From CAZLLE01 sp964560425 (GTDB lineage: Bacteria > Campylobacterota > Campylobacteria > Campylobacterales > QNZT01): DNA of 64,000 nt. Both the position numbers and the translations under genes were made by a program. The notes under the pieces are model-generated. The model was not told the origin of the DNA, did no database searches, and saw nothing but the letters and a program-made list of their open reading frames with translations. Shown one piece after another: positions 8,806 to 18,262 of this stretch (within the stretch, counting starts at the first letter, position 1; each line of letters opens with the position of its first letter). Where the stretch lies: NCBI GenBank assembly GCA_964560425.1, contig CAZLLE010000083.1, positions 58,100-122,099 of the forward strand. The letters run 5' to 3'.

Positions 8806-9676
8806 TAAGCTTTTCCAAAGTAGCCATTCTTACAAAAAGACCATTTTTGACCTGTTGTAAAACTTTACATCTAGGATCTTCCAACATTTTATCATCAATA
8901 TCAATATTTCTATTTACAGGTCCAGGGTGAAGTAGTAAAATATCTCTATCTTTCATTATCTCTTTGGTAATACAGTAATCTTGTGCATAATCTTTTAAAG
9001 ATGCATATATTTGGTTACTATGTCTCTCTGTTTGTGTACGAAGGCTCATAATAATATCTACATTTTCTACTGTTTTGTGCAGATCAAAACTTTTTTTGAG
9101 ATGTGTAGTATGTGGTAAAAAATGAGGGGGTGCTACAAGTGTGATATCTATACCAAATCTACTGAGGAGTTCAATGTTACTATTTGCAACACGAGAGTTT
9201 TTGATATCTCCTACAATTGCTATCTTTTTGCCACTAATATCTTCAAAGTTAAAGTGTTCTTTGATTGTAAAAAGATCAAGTAGTGCTTGTGTAGGGTGTG
9301 CATGAGCCCCATCTCCACCATTTAAAATAGGGCAATTTACATAATTTGATAAAATTTTTGGAACACCAGCATCTTTGTGTCTGACTACAATGGCATCTGG
9401 TTCCATTGCATCTAAGTTTTGTGCTGTATCAAAAAGTGTTTCACCTTTGGCTGTTGAACTTTTGGAAACATCTAGACTTACTACAGAAGCTCCTAATCTT
9501 TTTGCAGCAATTTCAAAACTACTTCTTGTTCTTGTGGAGTTTTCAAAAAATATAGTAATAATTAATTTTCCATCTAAAGTTTTAAGGTGTTTTAATTTTT
9601 TTAACTCTTTAGCTCTTGTAAATATCTCTTCGACTTCTTCTATGCTCAAATCATTGGTATTGGTTAAGTGTTTCAT
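8795..9676 (-). CDS. pyrB: Aspartate carbamoyltransferase catalytic subunit PyrB
   Basis: The 293-residue protein has the carbamoyl-phosphate motif ENSTRTRSSFEIAAKRLGA and the HPTQALLDL segment of ATCase/OTCase enzymes. The aspartate loop near residue 215 (MSLRTQTER) and LLHPGPVNR distinguish ATCase. It catalyses the committed step of pyrimidine synthesis. There is no pyrI nearby, as expected for this phylum. Confidence 0.95.
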   Translation of the reverse strand: MKHLTNTNDLSIEEVEEIFTRAKELKKLKHLKTLDGKLIITIFFENSTRTRSSFEIAAKRLGASVVSLDVSKSSTAKGETLFDTAQNLDAMEPDAIVVRHKDAGVPKILSNYVNCPILNGGDGAHAHPTQALLDLFTIKEHFNFEDISGKKIAIVGDIKNSRVANSNIELLSRFGIDITLVAPPHFLPHTTHLKKSFDLHKTVENVDIIMSLRTQTERHSNQIYASLKDYAQDYCITKEIMKDRDILLLHPGPVNRNIDIDDKMLEDPRCKVLQQVKNGLFVRMATLEKLIEH

Positions 9677-9786
9677 ATTGTTATTATAGCAGTTAGAACT
9701 AAATTAATTTATAACAATTTCACAATTTATTCACAAAAAAAGTTTACAATTAGAATGTAAGTAATAAAATACTTGGGAGGAAAATA

Positions 9787-10335
9787 GTGAAAAAGCAAAT
9801 TTTATTAACTTTAATATTTATTTTATCTTTGGGAGCGGAGAGTTTAACATATACAGAATATGTAAGTGTTCAATCTTCAACACCAGAGTATCAGCAGAGT
9901 AATAGTCGTGTACCATATCAAGAGTGTTATAATAGAAGGGTTCCTGTGAGCTCTTATAGTAGTCATTCAAATAATTATAATCAACAACAAGCTACATCTT
10001 CTGCCATTGTTGGTGGTGCTTTGGGTGGTGTGATTGGTCATCAGTTTGGTAGTGGTAGAGGTAAAGATGCTGCTACAATTGGTGGTGCTATTTTGGGAAC
10101 TCTTGTAGCTGGAAATGCAGCAAGAGATCAATATAATAGCAATTATAACCCTCAATATGCTCAATCTTCGCAATATCAAACAAAAAGAGAGTGTGTAACT
10201 AAATATAGATACCAATCACAACAGAGAGTTTTTGTTGGGTATAAAAATGTTGCTTATTATAAGGGTAGAAAAATTGTTAAGTATAGTGAACGCCGTTTGA
10301 GTAGTATTCCTATTCGGGTGACAATAGATTATTAG
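9787..10335 (+). CDS. Glycine-zipper 2TM domain envelope protein (SlyB/Rickettsia 17 kDa antigen-like)
   Basis: A 182-residue exported protein: signal peptide at residues 1-17, then a Tyr/Ser/Gln-rich segment. Around residues 75-115 is a glycine zipper (GGALGGVIGHQFGSG, then AATIGGAILGTLVAG), the 2TM glycine-zipper fold of outer-membrane lipoproteins. No lipobox cysteine is seen, so it may be periplasmic or membrane inserted. It starts with GTG, backed by a very strong GGGAGG ribosome binding site. Its 3' end overlaps the convergent bioD by 26 bases. Confidence 0.8.
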   Translation: MKKQILLTLIFILSLGAESLTYTEYVSVQSSTPEYQQSNSRVPYQECYNRRVPVSSYSSHSNNYNQQQATSSAIVGGALGGVIGHQFGSGRGKDAATIGGAILGTLVAGNAARDQYNSNYNPQYAQSSQYQTKRECVTKYRYQSQQRVFVGYKNVAYYKGRKIVKYSERRLSSIPIRVTIDY

Positions 10336-10957
10336 CAATATTTTCTATATCTTTTTGCACGGTTAATACCCTCTCAAACTTCTCTTGAAAGTAGGGTAAG
10401 CTTACTTGGTCAAAAGAGCTATTTTTCTCTTTTAAGTTTACACACCAAGTAAAAGGTATAGCTCTACTCTCTAGTGCTTCTATAGAGAGTAGAGTATTGT
10501 TAATACACCCTAGTTTTTCATCAGTGATGAGAAGCGTGGAGGTTACTTTAAAATAGTTGGCTAAATCAATCATATAGTAGTTTTTTTCTATAGGAGTTAA
10601 AAGTCCCCCAGCACTCTCAATTAGTAAAATATCACAATGCTTTGATAGTTTATCGAAAGCTTGAGCTATCTTTGAAAACTCTATTTTACTTTTTCCTTTT
10701 GATACATAGGGTGCAGCAGGTAATTGATATGTAATGGGTGCGACATCTTTTATGTTTATGTTATTAAAATTTTTATTGTAGATTTGACAATTATCTAAGA
10801 GCAGTTGTGCATCATAAGCTATCTCTTGTACTCCTGTTTCAATAGGTTTAAAAACACCAACTTGAAAACCTCTTTTAGATAGCTCTGCTATCAATTTTAT
10901 TGTCGTGTATGTTTTGCCAATGTCTGTGTTAGTTGCCGTGATAAGTATAGATTTCAT
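10310..10957 (-). CDS. bioD: Dethiobiotin synthetase BioD
   Basis: A 215-residue P-loop enzyme starting with SILITATNTDIGKTYTTIKL (Walker A with the BioD-specific TDxGKT). KPIETGVQ and the ESAGGLLTPI motif follow. It closes the ureido ring of dethiobiotin from DAPA, CO2 and ATP. The gene stands alone here; no other bio genes are in the window. Confidence 0.94.
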   Translation of the reverse strand: MKSILITATNTDIGKTYTTIKLIAELSKRGFQVGVFKPIETGVQEIAYDAQLLLDNCQIYNKNFNNINIKDVAPITYQLPAAPYVSKGKSKIEFSKIAQAFDKLSKHCDILLIESAGGLLTPIEKNYYMIDLANYFKVTSTLLITDEKLGCINNTLLSIEALESRAIPFTWCVNLKEKNSSFDQVSLPYFQEKFERVLTVQKDIENIANNLLSPE

Positions 10958-11082
10958 CTGAAAATATTACCAAATTACAAGTTAGAGCAAAATTTTTAAC
11001 AATTAAATATTTCTATTTACCCTTTATATAAAAAATAGAGTATACTTTGTGTAATTAATATGATAAAAAGAAGGGTAGACTA

Positions 11083-11388
11083 TTGGGGTACAAAAATAGT
11101 GAAGAAGTCAGTTCTCAGAGCCAAGAAGAGATTTTGAGCTTAAAAAGGTATAAAGTAGTTCTACTAAATGACGATTTTACAAGCATGGACTTTGTAGTTG
11201 AAGTTTTGATGGAACTGTTTGACCATACAGTAGATAGTGCCATCAATATTATGCTCCAGATTCATAGATCAGGTAGAGGTGTTTGTGGTGTTTATACCTA
11301 TGAAATTGCTGAAACTAAAATCTTGCAGGTCGAGAAGCGTGCTAAAAAAAATGAATATCCATTAAAAGCCATTATGGAGGAAGAATAA
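11083..11388 (+). CDS. clpS: ATP-dependent Clp protease adaptor ClpS
   Basis: 101 residues with the ClpS core: KVVLLNDDFTSMDFVV (the NDD...M specificity pocket), HRSGRGVCGVYTYEIAETK and a C-terminal VEKRAKKNEYPL. It binds N-degron residues (Leu, Phe, Tyr, Trp) and hands substrates to ClpA. The start is a TTG at 11083, 7 bases after an AAGGG ribosome binding site; no ATG fits. It is 4 bases upstream of clpA. Confidence 0.95.
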   Translation: MGYKNSEEVSSQSQEEILSLKRYKVVLLNDDFTSMDFVVEVLMELFDHTVDSAINIMLQIHRSGRGVCGVYTYEIAETKILQVEKRAKKNEYPLKAIMEEE

Positions 11389-11392
11389 TTAT

Positions 11393-13600
11393 ATGTTAAA
11401 TAAAGAGTTAAATTCAGTACTAAATGAGGCTTTAGAATTTGCTAAGAAGAGTAGGCATGAGTATGTAACTATTGAACATGTTTTCTATTCGTTGTTGACA
11501 AATGAACAAGCAATTGCGGTGTTAAAAAAATGTGGTGCTGATACAGCTTTTTTATATGAGAGAATTAAAACACATCTTGATTCTGTATTTAAACCACTCC
11601 CAGAAGATAATTATCATGATCCATTTGAGACTGTTGCATTAGCAAGAGTGATTGATAATATGATTACACATATAAAGGGAGCAGATAAAAAACAGGCTAA
11701 TGTTGGTGATCTATTAGCTGCTCTTTTTGAAGAAGAGAGATCTTATAGTGTCTATCTTCTTAAGCAACAAGGTGTATCAAGATTAAATATCTTAGAGGGT
11801 ATTACAGAAGAGAAACATAAAGAGGATAGTTTAATTGAGCCTAAAGAGGATGGCGAATTAGCGAACTACACTATTAATCTAAATGAACTTGCAAGAAAAG
11901 GTAAAATTGACCCTGTGATTGGTCGAGAAGATGAACTTAGTCGTGTAATGCAAGTTTTGTGTAGAAGAAAGAAAAATAATCCTCTTTTAGTTGGTGAGCC
12001 TGGTGTTGGTAAAACAGCAGTTATTGAGGGTTTGGCTCTTAAAATTATTAATGATGAAACACCTGATATTTTAAAAGGTGCAACACTTTTCTCTCTTGAT
12101 ATTGGTGGATTATTATCGGGTACCAAATATAGAGGTGATTTTGAAAAGAGACTCAAGGGTGTATTGAATGAGCTTGAAGAGATAGAAAACTCTGTCTTAT
12201 TTATTGATGAGATTCATACTATTGTAGGAGCAGGCTCAACAAGTGGTGGTTCTATGGATCTATCAAACCTTCTTAAACCTGCTCTTGCATCGGGAAATAT
12301 TAAATGTATTGGTGCTACGACATATAGTGAGTATAGAAGTTTTTTTGATAAAGATAAGGCACTAAGTCGTAGATTTGCAAAAGTAGATATTGATGAACCA
12401 ACAATTGAAGATGCCTTTAAGATTGTTGTTGGTCTTAAAGATAAATATGAATCACATCATAATATTACTTATACAAATAAAGCTCTTAGAAGTTCAGTTG
12501 AACTTGCAAAAAAATATATTAATGATAGATTTTTGCCAGATTCAGCAATTGATTTGATTGATGAGGTTGGAGCTTCATTTCATATCCAAACACATGAAAG
12601 AAAGAGTGTAACAGTAAGAGATATTGAAGCAATTGTTGCAAAAATGGCAAATATTCCGAGTCGTCAAGTTAATTCTGATGATAGAGATATATTAAAAAAT
12701 CTTGAAGAAGAGTTAAAATCTAAAGTCTTTGGGCAAGATGAAGCAATTGTACAACTATCAAAAGCTGTAAAAAGAGGTAGAGCAGGGCTTGGTAAGCCAG
12801 AGTCTCCTATTGGATCATTTCTTTTTGCTGGACCTACAGGTGTTGGAAAAACTGAAGTTGCAAAGCAGTTATCTACTACACTTGGCATTCATTTTGAGAG
12901 ATTTGATATGAGTGAATATATGGAGAAACATACAGTTAGTAGACTTATTGGTGCTCCTCCTGGATATGTTGGATATGAAGAGGGTGGTCAGCTTACTGAG
13001 TCTGTAAGAAAACATCCTTATACTGTTTTACTTTTGGATGAGATTGAAAAAGCACACCCTGATGTATTGAATATTTTACTTCAAGTAATGGATAATGCTA
13101 CGCTGACAGATAATAATGGCGTAAAAACTGATTTTAGAAATGTTATTATTATTATGACTTCAAATTTGGGTGTTGCAGCTGCTCCAAAAGTTGGATTCCA
13201 AAAAGATGAGACGCATAAAACTGATAGTGCTATTAATGAATTTTTTGCTCCTGAATTTAGAAATAGATTAGATGCTGTCGTTCACTTTAAACCTCTTGGT
13301 AGAGATGTTATGATTAATATTGTTGAAAAACAGTTAATTGAACTAGAGATGCTTCTAAAAGATAAAAAAGTTAGAATAGAAGCAACTACAAATGCAAAAG
13401 ATTATTTTGCACAAAAAGGTTATAGTTCAACACTTGGTGCTAGGGTTATGGCTCGAATTATTCAAGATGAGGTAAAAACTCCATTGACTGATGAGGTTCT
13501 ATTTGGTAAGTTGAGAAGTGGTGGTGTTGTGAAGCTTGATATGAAAGATGATAATCTTATTATTAGTTATGAGAGTGATAAAGAGATGGCGGTAATGTAG
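11393..13600 (+). CDS. clpA: ATP-dependent Clp protease ATP-binding subunit ClpA
   Basis: A 735-residue HSP100 unfoldase with two AAA+ modules. The N-domain covers about residues 1-145. The first Walker A is GEPGVGKTAVIEG with FIDEIHTIVGAG; the second is AGPTGVGKTEVAKQL with LLLDEIEKAH. It has the ClpA length and no long ClpB middle coiled coil. It unfolds proteins into ClpP. With ClpS before it and aat after it, the operon encodes substrate tagging, recognition and unfolding for the N-degron pathway; clpP is elsewhere. Confidence 0.95.
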   Translation: MLNKELNSVLNEALEFAKKSRHEYVTIEHVFYSLLTNEQAIAVLKKCGADTAFLYERIKTHLDSVFKPLPEDNYHDPFETVALARVIDNMITHIKGADKKQANVGDLLAALFEEERSYSVYLLKQQGVSRLNILEGITEEKHKEDSLIEPKEDGELANYTINLNELARKGKIDPVIGREDELSRVMQVLCRRKKNNPLLVGEPGVGKTAVIEGLALKIINDETPDILKGATLFSLDIGGLLSGTKYRGDFEKRLKGVLNELEEIENSVLFIDEIHTIVGAGSTSGGSMDLSNLLKPALASGNIKCIGATTYSEYRSFFDKDKALSRRFAKVDIDEPTIEDAFKIVVGLKDKYESHHNITYTNKALRSSVELAKKYINDRFLPDSAIDLIDEVGASFHIQTHERKSVTVRDIEAIVAKMANIPSRQVNSDDRDILKNLEEELKSKVFGQDEAIVQLSKAVKRGRAGLGKPESPIGSFLFAGPTGVGKTEVAKQLSTTLGIHFERFDMSEYMEKHTVSRLIGAPPGYVGYEEGGQLTESVRKHPYTVLLLDEIEKAHPDVLNILLQVMDNATLTDNNGVKTDFRNVIIIMTSNLGVAAAPKVGFQKDETHKTDSAINEFFAPEFRNRLDAVVHFKPLGRDVMINIVEKQLIELEMLLKDKKVRIEATTNAKDYFAQKGYSSTLGARVMARIIQDEVKTPLTDEVLFGKLRSGGVVKLDMKDDNLIISYESDKEMAVM

Positions 13601-13603
13601 TTT

Positions 13604-14242
13604 TTGATTCCTCAAATTAATCGTTTTAGTCATGTATTTCCGGATCCAAGCCAAACTTCCAAAGAGGGATTAGTGGCTTGGGGTGGAGATCTAAATCCGA
13701 ATCGTATTATGGCAGCATACCTAAAGGGTATTTTCCCATGGTACAATGAAAATGATCCTATTCTATGGTGGAGTCCAGATCCACGACTTATTCTCTATCC
13801 TCAAGATATTAAAATCTCAAAAAGTTTAAAAAGAAGTATGAAATCTTATGAAATTCGTATCAATACAAATTTTGAAGCTGTAATTAGAAAATGCCAAGAA
13901 GTTCGTCTAGGTGAAGATGGTGGCACATGGATTTTAGAAGAGATTATTGAGGCATATATGGAGCTTCATGAGTTAGGATTTGCCAAATCTTTTGAAACTT
14001 ACTATCAAGGAGAACTTGTTGGTGGTCTTTATGGTATAGATTTGGGGAGTGTTTTTTGTGGTGAATCTATGTTTCAAATAAGAAGTGATGCCTCTAAAGC
14101 TGCTTTAGTTCATCTATCAAATTATTGTTTAGAGAATCAATATAACTGTATTGATTGTCAAGTTCCTTCAGATCATCTCAAATCAATGGGAGCAATAGAG
14201 ATCAATCGGGATGATTTTTTTAAACTTTTACCTTCTCTTTAA
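13604..14242 (+). CDS. aat: Leucyl/phenylalanyl-tRNA--protein transferase Aat
   Basis: A 212-residue protein with the Aat signatures LVAWGGDLNPNRIMAAYLKG, FPWYNENDPILWWSPDPR and GLYGIDLGSVFCGESMF. It adds Leu or Phe to N-terminal Lys or Arg, creating N-degrons for ClpS. The start is a TTG at 13604, three bases after the clpA stop; the in-frame ATG at 13595 runs straight into that stop. The clpS-clpA-aat order recalls Campylobacter jejuni. Confidence 0.94.
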   Translation: MIPQINRFSHVFPDPSQTSKEGLVAWGGDLNPNRIMAAYLKGIFPWYNENDPILWWSPDPRLILYPQDIKISKSLKRSMKSYEIRINTNFEAVIRKCQEVRLGEDGGTWILEEIIEAYMELHELGFAKSFETYYQGELVGGLYGIDLGSVFCGESMFQIRSDASKAALVHLSNYCLENQYNCIDCQVPSDHLKSMGAIEINRDDFFKLLPSL

Positions 14243-14295
14243 ATAAAAATTCAATTTTGACGATTTAACCCTATACAATAATAATAGGGATTTTG

Positions 14296-16932
14296 ATGCG
14301 ATATTTAGTTTTACTACTACTTCTTTTTACTTTTTCTAATGCTTTAAAAGTTGATGTGGAATATTTAAAAAGAGAGATATCTAATAATCCTCAAGAGATT
14401 AAATATAGGCTAATTTTGGCTAAATATTTTATTTCGCATGGGAACAGTGTTGAAGCTAAAAAATATCTTCAAGAAGCTTTAGATATTGATTCTTCTAATA
14501 GAGATGCTATTAGTTATAAGCGTAGGCTTAATGAAGTTATAAATTTTGAAAATTATCTGTTAACTCATGGTATTAATAATTTAAACCAAAAGAGTAAAAT
14601 TTTTATTTTGCTTAATACTCTTTTTGATAAAAAAAACTATCAAGAGTATATCTCTGTTTATGAAAATTTAAATAGTATAAATGTTTCACTTAATCAAAAA
14701 AGTCATCTGCAAGCCATAAAATCATATTTGTCTATTGGAGATACTCTTCATGTTCGTGCTATTTTAGATAAAAATTTAATAAAAAACTATAGTGATACTC
14801 TTTGGGCGGAAGCTAGAATCTGTATATTAGAAGAAAAATATAGTTGTGCTAGGGAATATTATCACAAATTACTTTCTCAAAGTTTAGATGAGAAATATTT
14901 TATAGAGCTTTTTGATTTGGCTGAAAAGAGGGTAGATTCTAAAGAGTTAGAGCTTCTTTATAGAGAGGTAAAATTACTATTTCCTAATAGAATGGTATCC
15001 AAAAATATAGCTCAAAAGTTTGGTAAATATAGAGATAAGGTGTTGAACTCTCTTCAAAGCAGTTATTATAAAAATAGAACATTAAATTCATTGCGACCTT
15101 ATGCTTATAAACTACATGAAGTGGGTAAAATTGATGAATCAATAGATGAGATAAAGAAGTTTATAGTTACTAATCCTAACGATAATGGGGCAAAATATCT
15201 TTTGGCAAAGATATACTCTTGGAGTGGTTATCCTCAAAAATCTATATCTACACTAACTCCAGTTATAGATGATAATGGTGATAATTATGAGCTATTATCC
15301 TTTTTTGTTGATAATCTATATCAGGTGGGGGATTATAAAAGATCTATTTTTTATCTTAATAGAATGTCGAAGTTGACAACAGATAAAGATGAACTCTCTA
15401 AAATAGATAAAAAATTATCTTCGCTCTTAAAACTTCGTAAAGAAAAATCTACAATAGAAGCTCAAGATTTTCTCTCCAAAGCTATAAAATATCACGAAGA
15501 GAAATCTTATAAATTAGCAATTTCATATTATGAGAAATATTATAATTTTACTAAAGATAAAAAAATAACTAAAGAGATTGCTGAATTATCATTTTTAGTA
15601 GGGGATTTAGTAAAAGCTGAAAAATTTTATAGAATCTATCTATTTACTTATCCTGATGATTTTTTTATGAATTTTAGATATGCCACTCTATTAGAAAGTA
15701 AAAGAGAGTATCAAAAAACTATACCTCTACTCAAAAGAGTTGTTAGTGCTAGAGATGAAAATTATTATTTAGCTAAGTACCATTTAGCCTTTAATCTAAT
15801 GCTTCTTGATAATGATAGAAGTTGGCTAGAGTCTAGAAAGATTTTTCATTCATTAAAAGATGAGCTTACTTCTGATGAGAGTTATAAAGGATCAAAAAGT
15901 ATGCTTCCTTTGATTACTCAAGCTTTGAAAAAGGTTGATAAGGAGCGTCCAAAAGCCTCTTCTTATAAAGATATTATGCTTGGAGCTGGACAAAAGAAGG
16001 TGATTGATGATGATATTTTTTATCCTATAAGTATAAAAATGGTTGATTCACTCTCTACATCTTCGCTTCTTGGTGTAGCTGAGAAGTTAAAAAATGATAA
16101 GCCTAGAGAAAAAATCACTCTAGAGTATAGATCTATAAATGATGATACTATTTTTAGTACTAATTATGGTATTAGAGGTCGTAATCTAATCACTGTAGCT
16201 GGAAGACAATTTGGTGCAAGTGTAAATAAATTTAAGATTCGTACAGATGAAAAAGAGCATGAAGCTACAACTGTTGCTCTGAATATGAACACAAAAAATA
16301 TTAATGTTTCTATAGGTTTTAATAAATTTGCCGATTTTACAGAAGTAGTACCCAAGATTGAATATTCACAAAAAGTGGCAAACCATAATATAAATGTTGG
16401 ATTATCTTATCAAAATGGTCTGTTTTCAAATTATCGTCAACAGATGGTTGAATCAAAAGTAAAAAATTTACAGCTTACTTTTTATGATGCGATATTGTTA
16501 CATAATTTAGAACATTCAGAAGTTTGGGCTCAGGCTAGTATTTATGATAATGATGCTCAAGGTTATAGTTTGGGTTTTAATTATCCTCTATGGAAAATAG
16601 CTACTGATAATGCTCAATTACCTTTTCTTGTAAATGGTAATTATGAATACAACACAAATCCAGAGGCTTCTTATAGTCCTTCTGAATTTTATGATTCAAA
16701 TTTTATTGATGTTCGCCCCAAATTATCTTTAGGTAGAGGTACTTATCTATCAGGTTTGGGTGGTATGGGATATTCACTAGAGAGTAAGGATATGTTATTT
16801 CATTATGGTCTTAGTTCTAGTATATTACTTTTTGATGTGGTTGAGTTTTTATTAAATTGTCAGCATATGCAGAGTCAGTATAGTAAGTATGGCTCTGATG
16901 AGTGTAGTGCAAATCTGGGATATGTATGGTAA
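14296..16932 (+). CDS. TPR-containing outer-membrane exopolysaccharide export protein (PgaA/BcsC/PelB-like)
   Basis: About 878 residues: a signal peptide (LVLLLLLFTFSNA), then roughly 480 residues of alpha-helical TPR-type repeats. The C-terminal ~270 residues have alternating polar/hydrophobic strands ending in a terminal tryptophan (CSANLGYVW), the outer-membrane beta-barrel signature. This layout (periplasmic TPR scaffold plus barrel) is that of PgaA, BcsC and PelB, which conduct a glycan through the outer membrane. The start is the ATG at 14296, five bases after AGGGA; a TTG one codon upstream is possible. It opens the six-gene exopolysaccharide operon. Which of the three families is closest cannot be told by eye. 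Confidence 0.8.
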   Translation: MRYLVLLLLLFTFSNALKVDVEYLKREISNNPQEIKYRLILAKYFISHGNSVEAKKYLQEALDIDSSNRDAISYKRRLNEVINFENYLLTHGINNLNQKSKIFILLNTLFDKKNYQEYISVYENLNSINVSLNQKSHLQAIKSYLSIGDTLHVRAILDKNLIKNYSDTLWAEARICILEEKYSCAREYYHKLLSQSLDEKYFIELFDLAEKRVDSKELELLYREVKLLFPNRMVSKNIAQKFGKYRDKVLNSLQSSYYKNRTLNSLRPYAYKLHEVGKIDESIDEIKKFIVTNPNDNGAKYLLAKIYSWSGYPQKSISTLTPVIDDNGDNYELLSFFVDNLYQVGDYKRSIFYLNRMSKLTTDKDELSKIDKKLSSLLKLRKEKSTIEAQDFLSKAIKYHEEKSYKLAISYYEKYYNFTKDKKITKEIAELSFLVGDLVKAEKFYRIYLFTYPDDFFMNFRYATLLESKREYQKTIPLLKRVVSARDENYYLAKYHLAFNLMLLDNDRSWLESRKIFHSLKDELTSDESYKGSKSMLPLITQALKKVDKERPKASSYKDIMLGAGQKKVIDDDIFYPISIKMVDSLSTSSLLGVAEKLKNDKPREKITLEYRSINDDTIFSTNYGIRGRNLITVAGRQFGASVNKFKIRTDEKEHEATTVALNMNTKNINVSIGFNKFADFTEVVPKIEYSQKVANHNINVGLSYQNGLFSNYRQQMVESKVKNLQLTFYDAILLHNLEHSEVWAQASIYDNDAQGYSLGFNYPLWKIATDNAQLPFLVNGNYEYNTNPEASYSPSEFYDSNFIDVRPKLSLGRGTYLSGLGGMGYSLESKDMLFHYGLSSSILLFDVVEFLLNCQHMQSQYSKYGSDECSANLGYVW

Positions 16933-16943
16933 AGGGGAGTGTA

Positions 16944-18248
16944 ATGAAGCAGGAACTCGATCAGGGTAATGTTTTTGTAATTGATGGTGATGAAAATGTT
17001 TGTATATTATCACATGTCTTACAACTGCAACATAGATATTTTGCAAATAAGATGTTATTTATATCATCAAAAGAGTCTTCATCTATAAAAGGTAATTTAC
17101 AATATTTAAAAGATAAATTAGAGAAATTTGATGATATATATGCGAGGTTAAAATTTCTTTTTTTAAAAGAGTCTTGGCAAAATTTAAATGAAAAGTATGG
17201 AAACTCTTTTTTTAAAAATGAGTTAAATGATATTATTGGACATGAGGGAGTAGGGACTATCTATTTTCATCATATTGATCTATTTTTTGATAATTTAGCT
17301 CCTCATGATATGCATGTTATTGTGAGTGATATTATTGGATTAGTTAAATATCATCATAAAAAAATTATTTTTTCATATAGTTCCAAACTTAGATTAGGAT
17401 CAGTTTTAGATGATTTAATGCAAGAGTTTGTCGATATCACTTATCATGTAACTAAAAATAGTGAACAAGTCTGTATGAATGAGGTTTTTTTTCATAAAAA
17501 GAGTGTTGTAAATCTTCTTCTTTTGACTCAAGATCCTCTTTTGGTAAAGTTTCATAGTTATATTTTTGATTGTCTAGGGCTTGTTAATTTTTTACATCTA
17601 GATGAGTTGACTAATGAGAATAAAGATAAATTATATAATGCAGATATTATTGTATATCATTTGGCTGATGAAAAATTAAAAAATATGCTTTTAGAGTGGA
17701 ATAATCAGAAAAAAGTCAAATCAAAACTTTTTCAACTTAGTTTTGAAAATTTGCATAGAAAACAAGATAAAATTATGGAGCTTCAAAGTGGATTTGACCA
17801 TATTTTTGAACAAAATTTTGATCTACTAGATTATCTATTTCATATAGAAAATAGTGTCAAAGATAACTTTTATACTAAGAAGATGAAATATCTCCCTGTA
17901 TTAAAAAATGCTGTTATTTTCGATGAAGGCATTTTTAAAAGGCAAATTGTTGACTTTATAGATAAAGAGATATTCTTCTCTATTGTAGTTATCTATTATG
18001 AATCAAGATATAAAATTGAGCTTCCACATTTAGAAGAGCTTATTAGAGAAAATGATTATATCTATTTTGATGCAGGTGAGAGTAGAATAGTTTTTCTAAT
18101 GTTGAATATGTTACCAACAACAGCGTATATGCTTTTAAAGTCTAGATTAGAAAAATCGCATATTTATATCAAAAAGCATCAGTTACATTGTGTAAATGAT
18201 CTATATCCTACACTCTCTCATAAAAAAGAGACTGTATATGCTACTTAG
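16944..18248 (+). CDS. Predicted cytoplasmic c-di-GMP receptor of the exopolysaccharide system (degenerate GGDEF, BcsE-like layout)
   Basis: About 434 residues, no signal peptide or membrane helix. The first ~190 residues look alpha/beta (VFVIDGDENVCILSHVL at the start). A receiver-like section starts with VNLLLLTQDPLLVKFHSYIF. The last ~100 residues follow a GGDEF domain: SIVVIYYESRY, then LEELIRENDYIY, then DAGESRIVFLMLNMLP. REND (residues 368-371) falls exactly where active cyclases have the RxxD inhibitory site, and AGESR replaces GG(D/E)EF, so it should bind c-di-GMP but not make it. BcsE and PelD use the same device. The start at 16944 is chosen for its AAGGGG ribosome binding site; an ATG at 16926 overlaps the upstream gene. 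Confidence 0.6.
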   Translation: MKQELDQGNVFVIDGDENVCILSHVLQLQHRYFANKMLFISSKESSSIKGNLQYLKDKLEKFDDIYARLKFLFLKESWQNLNEKYGNSFFKNELNDIIGHEGVGTIYFHHIDLFFDNLAPHDMHVIVSDIIGLVKYHHKKIIFSYSSKLRLGSVLDDLMQEFVDITYHVTKNSEQVCMNEVFFHKKSVVNLLLLTQDPLLVKFHSYIFDCLGLVNFLHLDELTNENKDKLYNADIIVYHLADEKLKNMLLEWNNQKKVKSKLFQLSFENLHRKQDKIMELQSGFDHIFEQNFDLLDYLFHIENSVKDNFYTKKMKYLPVLKNAVIFDEGIFKRQIVDFIDKEIFFSIVVIYYESRYKIELPHLEELIRENDYIYFDAGESRIVFLMLNMLPTTAYMLLKSRLEKSHIYIKKHQLHCVNDLYPTLSHKKETVYAT

Positions 18249-18262
18249 AGGAGGGTATAGAC

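Noticed and set aside
9375..9689. A 104-residue + strand frame opposite pyrB
   Set aside because: It is antisense to the conserved carbamoyl-phosphate motif region of pyrB and has no supporting signals.
16944..18248. An active diguanylate cyclase
   Set aside because: The GG(D/E)EF motif is AGESR and the substrate-binding strand lacks the usual DxDxFK residues; only the RxxD site is kept.
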